A stretch of DNA of 64,000 nucleotides from Leptospira perolatii (GTDB lineage Bacteria; Spirochaetota; Leptospiria; Leptospirales; Leptospiraceae), in assembly GCF_002811875.1 (NCBI RefSeq), contig NZ_NPDZ01000001.1, forward strand, positions 62,001-126,000, written 5' to 3'. This document shows, piece after piece, positions 17,360 through 24,881 of this stretch (position 1 is its first letter; every line of letters begins with the position of its first letter). The position numbers and the translations under genes are program-made. The notes under the pieces were generated by a model that searched no databases, was not told the DNA's origin, and was given only the letters and a program-made list of their open reading frames with translations.

Positions 17360-18712
17360 ATGAAAAAGAAGATGTTTACATTGCTATTCCTTTCCTTTTT
17401 GGGAAGCTTCGGCTTGGTTTTCAGTTGTGAAAACTCAAACTCTGGCAAACTGGATCATGAAATATTAGCTCTAGCACAAACACCCACTTCTGATCCTTAC
17501 TTGAACCAATTTGCGAATGGTCAAAATTACATAATGAATGCAGAGCGTGACAATAGCAATGCACGTTCTTTTGTAGTTCAGTTTATAAACTGGGATACAT
17601 TGAGCTCTTGTACCGGATCAATGATCACAGAACATTGGGTTTTGACAGCAGCTCACTGCGTGTCCGGATTGAATTCAAGATCGGTTTGGATCGTATATAC
17701 TGACACTTCTGGATCGAACATAGCTGTTCACGACGCTGGAGCGGACTTTTATGTTCATCCGGAATACACCGGGGGAGGAAGGCCAAAAAAAGATTTAGCT
17801 TTGGTCTATTTGAAAGGTGCAATTTACGATATTCTTGGCTTCCCGAGAAAAGTTCAATTTTTCACCGATCAACGGGTTCCATGGAACGACCGCAGCCAAC
17901 AGAATTCATTTACTTTTACTGGTTACGGTTTTGGATCGGATCCTAGTTTGAAAGGACACACTTGCACGACAGAAGAAGAAAACTTGGGAATCAAACGCTT
18001 CGCAACTGGAGAGTTATTTTTATCGTCCGTAGGGGATGGTATGATCAAAGGGAGGGAGAACGCGAATGCAAAAGCTTGTCCTGGTGATTCAGGAGCACCT
18101 TTTATGTTTCTTCGCGATATCGGTGCTGAAAATTTTTCTTTGGTTTTCGCCGTTTATTACGGAATCCGGAATAGCGACCACGCTATGATAGGAAATTTAA
18201 TTGGAGATCGGGAACTGACCTGGATTTTCCACACGATAAACGGGAACAGTACGTACCCGATTACTAAAATGTTATGGGATGCCTATTGGAAACGCACCTC
18301 CTTTCATGAGCAGCCAATTTACTTAACTGAAATTAGAAATGCAAATGGCAAGTGCTTAGATGTAGAAGGTGCGAGAACCGATCCTGGAGCAAGGGTCCAA
18401 ATCTACACCTGCAATGGAACGGTTGCGCAGCAATGGAGTCTACTTCCAAATGATGTAATCTACTATAGAGAGGGACTTTGTCTGGACATGGGCTCCGGTG
18501 AAGCAGGAACACCATTTACAGTCCAGCCTTGTAATGACTCCGTATCGCAAAAACTGGCAGTTCATAAAAACGGAGCGATCACGGGACCGCGTACAGAGGC
18601 AGCGGAGCGCTGTTTGTCCATCCTCGACGGCTCCTCAACAGATCGCACGCCAGTTGGATTTTTCAACTGCATTGGCTGGCCTTTTCAGATTTGGAGCTGG
18701 CGGACAAATTAA
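17360..18712 (+). CDS. Trypsin-like serine protease / ricin-B lectin lipoprotein, copy 5
   Basis: A 450-residue paralogue. ATG at 17360, with AAGGAG seven bases upstream, places the lipid Cys at residue 23 (GLVFSC); the open frame starts 14 codons earlier but those codons are not conserved. Activation-like motif IMNAERD, with Ala in place of the last Gly. Triad His99, Asp145, Ser244 in GDSGAPF. Lys238 at the S1-pocket position. Ricin-B domain, ending WSWRTN like copy 4. It lacks its own upstream element. Confidence 0.92.
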   Translation: MKKKMFTLLFLSFLGSFGLVFSCENSNSGKLDHEILALAQTPTSDPYLNQFANGQNYIMNAERDNSNARSFVVQFINWDTLSSCTGSMITEHWVLTAAHCVSGLNSRSVWIVYTDTSGSNIAVHDAGADFYVHPEYTGGGRPKKDLALVYLKGAIYDILGFPRKVQFFTDQRVPWNDRSQQNSFTFTGYGFGSDPSLKGHTCTTEEENLGIKRFATGELFLSSVGDGMIKGRENANAKACPGDSGAPFMFLRDIGAENFSLVFAVYYGIRNSDHAMIGNLIGDRELTWIFHTINGNSTYPITKMLWDAYWKRTSFHEQPIYLTEIRNANGKCLDVEGARTDPGARVQIYTCNGTVAQQWSLLPNDVIYYREGLCLDMGSGEAGTPFTVQPCNDSVSQKLAVHKNGAITGPRTEAAERCLSILDGSSTDRTPVGFFNCIGWPFQIWSWRTN

Positions 18713-18798
18713 AAAGCATAAGTTTCTTATAATCTTCTTTCCTCTAAAATTTTCCGAGCTTCCTGATTTCACGCTTTCTTACTCCTTGAGATAAGTGC

Positions 18799-18822
18799 CA
18801 CTGATATGACAATCTTTCAGTG
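18799..18822 (+). terminator. Possible hairpin between copies 5 and 6
   Basis: CACTGA and TCAGTG form a six-base perfect stem with a 12-base loop, followed by GCCCTCTTT. Weak compared with the structures after copies 1-3, and the T run is short. Confidence 0.3.
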
Positions 18823-18844
18823 CCCTCTTTACGATATGTATTAA

Positions 18845-18867
18845 TAACTGTTGTTAAACGAACAAAA
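18845..18867 (+). promoter_or_regulatory. Distal dyad upstream of copy 6
   Basis: TAAC-TGT-TGTTA followed by AACGAACAAAA. It shares TGTTAAACGAACAAAA with the distal site of copy 4 and lies 75 bases upstream of the proximal dyad. Confidence 0.5.
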
Positions 18868-18897
18868 ATAATTCTACTTATTCTTTAGTTCTATCGG

Positions 18898-18934
18898 TTT
18901 TTCACTCAAGTAAATCACCTAATACCTGTTATAT
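18898..18934 (+). promoter_or_regulatory. Shared upstream element, copy 6
   Basis: T run, ACTCAA, AATCACCTAA, then CTGTTATAT. Core TAAT-ACCT-GTTA at 18920-18931. More diverged than the others but in the same order and position relative to the gene. Confidence 0.6.
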
Positions 18935-18989
18935 TAGCAATCAATTCGTGCAAGGAGCATCAATTTATCCAAACATTAAGGAGATAAGG

Positions 18990-20354
18990 ATGAAAACCAG
19001 AATATACATATTTGCCTTTACGACAGTTTTAGGATTCGCAAGTTTCACTTTTAACTGCGAAGGCTCAAGCGCTGACAAAGTGCAATCCGAGATTTTAGAA
19101 TTAGTACAAACTCAAAATGTTAACTCTGATCTAAACTCACTTAGAAGCGGTGACAACTTTGTGTTGAATGGGCATATTATAGACGGAAAGCACCCATTTA
19201 TAGTAGCAATTCAGATATCCAACCTTGACTACATTTGCACAGGAGCTATGATTGCAGAACATTGGATTTTAACCTCTACCCACTGTGCCTTTCCATTTCG
19301 TTTCGGTGGAGGATATGTTAGAGTATATTATACACCCAGTACCGGTTCTAGTGTTCAACAAATTCATAGCGCCAACGGATGGATGCATATACACCCGCAA
19401 TATACACAGGACTCAAATAGAAAAGATTTAGCCCTTATCGAGTTAACCGGAGCTCTCTACTCAATTCAAAGTTTTCCGGAAACAGCATTTTTTTTCACAG
19501 ACCCGCGCACTCCTTGGGATGATCCAACTCAAAGCAAAACATATTCCTTTTCCGGTTATGGAAGAGGCTCGGAGGAAGGTTCAGGAATCCCATGCATGGC
19601 AGGAACAGACCAGATAAAACGTTTCGGAATCGGTTCGCTGCAACTACCTGTAAATCGAGGTACTATACAGGGCAAAGGGATTGGAGATACAAAACCCTGC
19701 AAAGGAGATTCTGGGATGCCTTTCCTTTTTTCTCGTTTCATTAACGGCCAAACTTTTCCTATGATATTCGCAGTACAATCTTCAATTTTTACCAATGCTG
19801 CACCTGAAACTATGATTGGTAATCTAATTGGTGAAGAAGAGCTCGCATGGATTTTCGAAACCATCGAGCCGAACAGTCCGTTTCGTATTGGAAAAGAGGA
19901 ACAAGAAATTCCTTGGAAACGAACTCGTTTCGAGGAAATGCCTTATGTAGACACTGAAATCAAAGGAATAGGAGGAAAATGCTTAGATGTTGATGGCGCT
20001 AAAACCGAACCGGGAACACTAGTTCAACTTTACACTTGTAATGGAACAGTTGCACAAAAGTGGACGATCTTTCCGAACGGACAGATCTACTACAGAAATA
20101 ACCTTTGCTTATACAACAGTAGTTCCGAAGGATTCCAACTTAGTGTCCAGACTTGCGTTGATTCAAATTTTTTGTATAAATTTGCGCTTCAAAAGAAACT
20201 GTTAAACGGTGGTCTGCTCACTGGTCCATTCGGCGACGTGACAAAACTTTGCATAACCGCACGAAATGGTTCATCAGAGGACCGAACTCCTGTGGAAATG
20301 AAGCCTTGTCTCGGTAGTGGGGAGCCCGCTCAAACATGGACTTGGACTAACTGA
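18990..20354 (+). CDS. Trypsin-like serine protease / ricin-B lectin lipoprotein, copy 6
   Basis: A 454-residue paralogue and the most diverged of the six. ATG at 18990, preceded by AAGGAGATAAGG, gives Cys23 (SFTFNC); the GTG at 18948 is rejected. Activation-like motif VLNGHII near 58. Triad His98 (in TSTHC rather than TAAHC), Asp146, Ser241. Lys235 at the S1-pocket position (TKPCKGDSG). The ricin-B domain has a diverged middle repeat: LCLYNSSSEG replaces LCLDMGxG, so the second sugar site may be lost. It ends TWTN. Confidence 0.9.
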   Translation: MKTRIYIFAFTTVLGFASFTFNCEGSSADKVQSEILELVQTQNVNSDLNSLRSGDNFVLNGHIIDGKHPFIVAIQISNLDYICTGAMIAEHWILTSTHCAFPFRFGGGYVRVYYTPSTGSSVQQIHSANGWMHIHPQYTQDSNRKDLALIELTGALYSIQSFPETAFFFTDPRTPWDDPTQSKTYSFSGYGRGSEEGSGIPCMAGTDQIKRFGIGSLQLPVNRGTIQGKGIGDTKPCKGDSGMPFLFSRFINGQTFPMIFAVQSSIFTNAAPETMIGNLIGEEELAWIFETIEPNSPFRIGKEEQEIPWKRTRFEEMPYVDTEIKGIGGKCLDVDGAKTEPGTLVQLYTCNGTVAQKWTIFPNGQIYYRNNLCLYNSSSEGFQLSVQTCVDSNFLYKFALQKKLLNGGLLTGPFGDVTKLCITARNGSSEDRTPVEMKPCLGSGEPAQTWTWTN

Positions 20355-20495
20355 CTAAAAACTATAGTCTCATTTAACGCACTTCTCTTTCGAATTTTCA
20401 AGATCCGAACATTAGGAAGAGAGAGCATGTTGTCTCTTTAGTAAATCGCATTCTTCACCTTTCCATTTTATTTGAAGTACTCAGTTGCTTTTTAG

Positions 20496-20585
20496 CTTCT
20501 GCTTAGTTTACGCATTGATAATACGCCAGTTGCATTTTATCAGTGCGTAAATGCAGAAGGCCAAATATGGACTTGGGGCAACTGA
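20496..20585 (+). pseudogene. Relic of a seventh ricin-B domain (C-terminal tail only)
   Basis: In the gap after copy 6, the frame ending with TGA at 20583-20585 reads DNTPVAFYQCVNAEGQIWTW then GN. This matches the family ending (for example DRTPVEFLQC, then QTWSW). Reading upstream, a stop (TAG at 20493-20495) interrupts after about 29 codons and the rest of a lectin or protease domain is absent. It is best explained as the last piece of a deleted seventh copy. Confidence 0.75.
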
Positions 20586-20614
20586 CTCAATCCAACGGAA
20601 GAATATGCATTGAA

Positions 20615-23600
20615 TTAGGACGAAGATCGATCTCTTTCGATCAACCTTAGAAGCTTAGCCGCGTTTTCGTTTTCTGGTTCCAAGGACATTACTTTTTTTG
20701 CATATTCTTCCGCCAATTCAAACTGTTCGGTTTGTCTGTACAAATCGGAAAGATTGACTAAGTTATTGGAATTTTCCGGCTGGAGTTCTTCCATTCGCTT
20801 TGCGGCGAGAATCGCCTCGTCCATACGTCCTACTCTACGATTTGCAAGAGAAAGGTAATACCAGTACTCGACTAGATCTGGATCGGAAGTAAGGTATTGA
20901 TTCAGGACTTCTACTGCCTTTGCATAATTCTTACCTTTGAAACTTAGTAACCCCAAAAGTTTCGTAACCTTTACATTTCCTGGATCATTATTGTAAAGCG
21001 CATCTAAAGAACGGATCGCCTCTTCAAGTTTGCCGCCCTGGTAATCTTCTTTTGCCTTTTTATAGATTGCCTTCCAATCAAAAGGCATATGGATTGTTTC
21101 GTCGTCGATCGGTGCGGCAGCCTTAGGTTGGAATTCTATTTTCAAAATGGACAAGTCATCGGTTAGTTCGCCTTCCGCTCTCACTAATTCTTCCATTCGT
21201 ACGAGGTCAACCTCGGCTTTCTCTACGATTTGTAGAAAAAGCATCTCGTCTTCATTGATCGTACGTATATCTTCATCCGGGGTAAGATCCAGATCGTCCT
21301 TGCCGTCAGAGCCAATAATTATAACATCTCCAGGCTCTAGCTTGGTCTTATGAACTTTAAATTCATATTCCGAATCTAATCCAATCTTTCGAAGAGTTAA
21401 ACCGGCTTCCAGAAAACTTGCACGCCTGTCCCTGTATATTACAGAAAACGGATGCTCCGCGTTGAAATACCAAGCCTCCCCAGAATCATCTTCGACCAAA
21501 AAGAATGTAGCAGAAATCACCATTGAACCGTTAAACGATTTGAAAACCGACTGCATCTCATTGTAGGTTTCAGTGAGCCAAGCTTCCGGAGTCGTATCTA
21601 ATACCCTGTCTCCCGCTGCAGAACGAGCTAAGATAGAATTTACTACGACTCCCATAACCAGAGCTCCACCTGCTCCCTGCATGGATTTTCCCATCGCGTC
21701 TCCATTCATCGCAAGAGTATAGCGCTTTACAGTATCGCCCTTTCTAAGGCGAAGATTTCCGGTTACACAAATATCACCGCCGAGGTCCGCGGACTTACCT
21801 CTGAATTCAAACTGTTTCTTTTGACGGAGAATGAAATCTGTCTTAACCTTAATCGACTTGTTCGCGTTGTAAAATAGCGGCTTGGCTAAAAGTGAAGTCA
21901 GAAAGTAATCTCCATCCTGCTGCACTTTCAACCTTTGAAGCTCTTCCATTTTTTCGGAGAGTTCTCTTGTCCTTTCCTTTACCTTCTCGGCCAAATGTTC
22001 GGCATAATCCTGAAGTTCGATTCTTGCCTGACGAATCGAAGAAACCATATTGTTAAACGAATCTGAAAGGAAACCGATTTCGTCCTTTACTTCAGCGGTT
22101 ACTTGAACTTCCAAATTTCCCGCGTTGACTTTTTCAACTCCGGAAAGCAATCGATTGAGAGGAGTTACCAAACTTTGGCGGAAGAATAATGGGAATACGA
22201 AAAAAATAACGAAGAGCACCAGACCAAGAATCACGGTCTGCTTTTCTGAAGTTGGATGCATGAATTCACGATAATCCCGATAAGAATAACCGATTTCTGC
22301 CATTTCGTTCTTAACCGGGTCGTAGTGGATATAGACAACGAAATGCTTTGTCTCGTCCAAACTCTTTCTATAATGCCTGCTTAGTGCAGGTTGAAACGGT
22401 CTGAAATACTGTAGTACCTCCGCTTTTAACTCTCCGATTAATAGATTTTTACCTGCCAAAGTACAATCATTCCATTTGGAGAGAATAGAATCTCTGAAGA
22501 AAGCTACATCACCCGCGGAACTTTTTAGGTATTTCTTTCCGCCTTCGCAAAATTCGATCGGAAAGATGTAATCTAATTTGTTCGCAGTCACAAATACGTT
22601 TCTGTCTAACTTGTCCACGAACACGATAAACTCTCGCTTCAATTCAGCGCCTTGGAGCTGAGGTTTCCGTTTCAAAAGATCTAGTATCGATTCTTTGTAA
22701 CCCTGAAAATATTCGTGTGAGTTTTTTATAGTGGAGACTAACGAGGACCGGAAATTTTCATCTGGAAGATTTATGATTTTCTCATATAAAAGTGTATTTT
22801 CAAAATCGATCTCTAATTGAGGCAAGCGCAAGTCATGAGCTTTATCGTATCTTGAATAGTCGAACTGGTTTCCTTCACCTTTCCAAAGAACTAAGTATTT
22901 CATATCGGAGGGCTCTTTTCCACCCTCTAAGACCCTTTCCATCTTTACGATGCCCTTTGTATCGTATTCGGCCTCCTTATCCTGATTGGAAATAAACACA
23001 AGTGCCTGGATGATCAGCATCAAAGTTACAAAGGTGATGCCCACGATCTTGACCATGAAAGTGGTCTTTTCGTTGCTGAAATTTAAGAAAAGAACTAACA
23101 ATAAGAACAGTGCGAGAGTAAGCAAAAGAACGATAGAGGTCAAAAACGTAGACCTTTCGATTACACCATCTCTACTTAAGATATTCGTTACATTCGGAAT
23201 GATTCCGCCGGTCATAAGCGCGATCATAAACCCTGCGATAGCGAATTTGATTTTTCCTTTGGTAATGATTAATTTCCAAATCGGAAGAATCACCATGGAT
23301 ATGAGCACGAAGATCGAAATGATTAGAGCGATATTTTTGGAGACTTTCTCCGCATTAAAATCCCAGTGATGTGCCGTAAAGTGGAACTTCTTTGGTGCAT
23401 TCCAAGAAACATAAAAGAAAAATAGAGATGCACAGATCGCGACTGCCCACATCGAATACATCAGGATTCTGGTAAATTTTGGATGGGTATCTTCCGGATA
23501 TCTCGCGATAAATTGTCCTAAATGGAGGATAGCAGGCATGATAAAGCCTACGGTTAACCACCGATGATAAGCGGCATACGGGTGGTACAGCATGGCAGCA

Positions 23601-23788
23601 ATGAAATAGCCAGACTGAAATAGAGATAGATAAAGTGCACCTAGTGCAAGATGCTTTGTGCTACTTGATTTTCCCTTTAAAAGTAGAAAGAATAGTGAGC
23701 TAAGAAAGCACGCCAAGAATGAAAGCATGCTTCCGAAAGCGTAATAATTGAGTAAAATGTCTTCTTTTAGAATAGAGATTAAGTCCAT
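20615..23788 (-). CDS. Membrane SpoIIE-family phosphatase with 7TM, HAMP and TPR modules (paralogue B)
   Basis: A 1057-residue signalling protein. Residues 10-270: about seven membrane segments. Residues 270-515: extracytoplasmic region. Residues 516-536: an eighth membrane segment, then HAMP (537-590), a coiled coil (590-625) and a PP2C/SpoIIE phosphatase domain (640-890). Metal-binding acidic motifs are intact: GGDICVTG (Asp672), NGDAMGKSMQG (Asp697), GSDGKDD (Asp828) and TDDLS (Asp877-878). Residues 905-1050: TPR repeats. Such proteins relay a periplasmic or membrane signal to anti-sigma-factor antagonists. Paralogous throughout to the gene at 24882-28052 and last in its cluster. Confidence 0.88.
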   Translation of the reverse strand: MDLISILKEDILLNYYAFGSMLSFLACFLSSLFFLLLKGKSSSTKHLALGALYLSLFQSGYFIAAMLYHPYAAYHRWLTVGFIMPAILHLGQFIARYPEDTHPKFTRILMYSMWAVAICASLFFFYVSWNAPKKFHFTAHHWDFNAEKVSKNIALIISIFVLISMVILPIWKLIITKGKIKFAIAGFMIALMTGGIIPNVTNILSRDGVIERSTFLTSIVLLLTLALFLLLVLFLNFSNEKTTFMVKIVGITFVTLMLIIQALVFISNQDKEAEYDTKGIVKMERVLEGGKEPSDMKYLVLWKGEGNQFDYSRYDKAHDLRLPQLEIDFENTLLYEKIINLPDENFRSSLVSTIKNSHEYFQGYKESILDLLKRKPQLQGAELKREFIVFVDKLDRNVFVTANKLDYIFPIEFCEGGKKYLKSSAGDVAFFRDSILSKWNDCTLAGKNLLIGELKAEVLQYFRPFQPALSRHYRKSLDETKHFVVYIHYDPVKNEMAEIGYSYRDYREFMHPTSEKQTVILGLVLFVIFFVFPLFFRQSLVTPLNRLLSGVEKVNAGNLEVQVTAEVKDEIGFLSDSFNNMVSSIRQARIELQDYAEHLAEKVKERTRELSEKMEELQRLKVQQDGDYFLTSLLAKPLFYNANKSIKVKTDFILRQKKQFEFRGKSADLGGDICVTGNLRLRKGDTVKRYTLAMNGDAMGKSMQGAGGALVMGVVVNSILARSAAGDRVLDTTPEAWLTETYNEMQSVFKSFNGSMVISATFFLVEDDSGEAWYFNAEHPFSVIYRDRRASFLEAGLTLRKIGLDSEYEFKVHKTKLEPGDVIIIGSDGKDDLDLTPDEDIRTINEDEMLFLQIVEKAEVDLVRMEELVRAEGELTDDLSILKIEFQPKAAAPIDDETIHMPFDWKAIYKKAKEDYQGGKLEEAIRSLDALYNNDPGNVKVTKLLGLLSFKGKNYAKAVEVLNQYLTSDPDLVEYWYYLSLANRRVGRMDEAILAAKRMEELQPENSNNLVNLSDLYRQTEQFELAEEYAKKVMSLEPENENAAKLLRLIERDRSSS

Positions 23789-23946
23789 TTCCTGCTCGTT
23801 AGAAAGTAAAGAAGAACATCTTCAGATTCGGATGGTTATCCTACGTTTCATTGAATTCTTTTCAAACGAAAAACAGTGATCGTTTTATAAACATCACTGG
23901 CGAAAGCTCTAGGAATAACATCGACTAAAACAGCGTTAACCTGCAT

Positions 23947-24876
23947 TCAAAGTCCCTCCCAATCTTTCAGCTTAGAAAAAGAATTCGTATTGTAAGGCCC
24001 ATATGAACCTGCTATCACCCAACCTTTCAAAACCTGGGTCCAATCTATAGGTTTGATCGAGTGCAAAATCCTAATTAGAGAGTTGGTATCTTGTACATCT
24101 TTCAACGACAATTCTTTTAACAACATTCTGTATCCATAAGAGCCTAGCTCTTTACACAGTACAGCCTGAAAACGAACTGCTTTCGCATACGGCCATAGCC
24201 CAAGTTTTGGGTCAGAGGATCCAAAGGATTGTGGAAGAGGAAGATCCGAACTTGGAGCTTTTTCTTCTAAACCCCATTCTTCTACAACCGAACCAAGTTC
24301 CTCCGAGTCCAGTTTTAAGAATCCTTTTTTGGATAAGAGGAAAGGGAGAAAGGAAACAATCCCTTCGGCTAACCAATTCGGCTCGCTAAAATAGTAATGC
24401 CCCAGTTCGTGCAGTAGCAAAGCAGGATACCCTGGAGGAACCAAACCAAATTCCATGAAAATTCCGACTTCTCCCGGCAATCCACCGGAAGCGTTGTTGT
24501 AACCGCCAACCCTAGTACCGTTCAAAAAAACGGTATCTTTCAAAATCAGTCGAATTGAATTCCTTTCACCCACAGGTAACGATTTATACACTGGGCCAGT
24601 AGCTTGGTGAAAAGGAACTCCTGTGAATGATTCGTAAGCCCGTATTAGATCTTTAGATTTTTCTAATGCATATTGATTCCACTCGGAATTATCGGTTTCA
24701 TTGCGAATGAATACTTTTACTTCGCCTTCTTTCAGTCGAAAGGAATAATAATTTGCAGCCCCGGGTTTCTTTACCTTTTCCGAATTAACCGGAGAGGATA
24801 ACAAAATCGTGCAAATGACTACCAGCCCAAGAAGCTGTCGAAAGACTTTTTTTGAGGCGCTAAAATAAGAACGCAA
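23947..24876 (-). CDS. Exported HExxH protein, peptidase-MA-like
   Basis: A 309-residue protein with a signal peptide (hydrophobic residues 14-31). The zinc-protease motif HELGH (His156, Glu157, His160) is followed 11 residues later by Glu171 in NWLAEG, the pattern of gluzincins of the peptidase-MA type. That supports a periplasmic or outer-membrane metallopeptidase, although activity is not proven. It starts five bases after the stop of the upstream SpoIIE phosphatase, so the two are almost certainly co-transcribed. Confidence 0.75.
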   Translation of the reverse strand: MRSYFSASKKVFRQLLGLVVICTILLSSPVNSEKVKKPGAANYYSFRLKEGEVKVFIRNETDNSEWNQYALEKSKDLIRAYESFTGVPFHQATGPVYKSLPVGERNSIRLILKDTVFLNGTRVGGYNNASGGLPGEVGIFMEFGLVPPGYPALLLHELGHYYFSEPNWLAEGIVSFLPFLLSKKGFLKLDSEELGSVVEEWGLEEKAPSSDLPLPQSFGSSDPKLGLWPYAKAVRFQAVLCKELGSYGYRMLLKELSLKDVQDTNSLIRILHSIKPIDWTQVLKGWVIAGSYGPYNTNSFSKLKDWEGL

Positions 24877-24881
24877 GACGC

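Noticed and set aside
11098..20354. Assignment of the array to the PF07598 virulence-modifying family
   Set aside because: Those proteins combine ricin-B domains with a different toxin domain at another position; here a trypsin-like domain precedes the lectin.
11014..20585. CRISPR or short tandem repeat array
   Set aside because: The repetition is of whole genes with diverged coding sequence; no short direct repeats with unique spacers are present.
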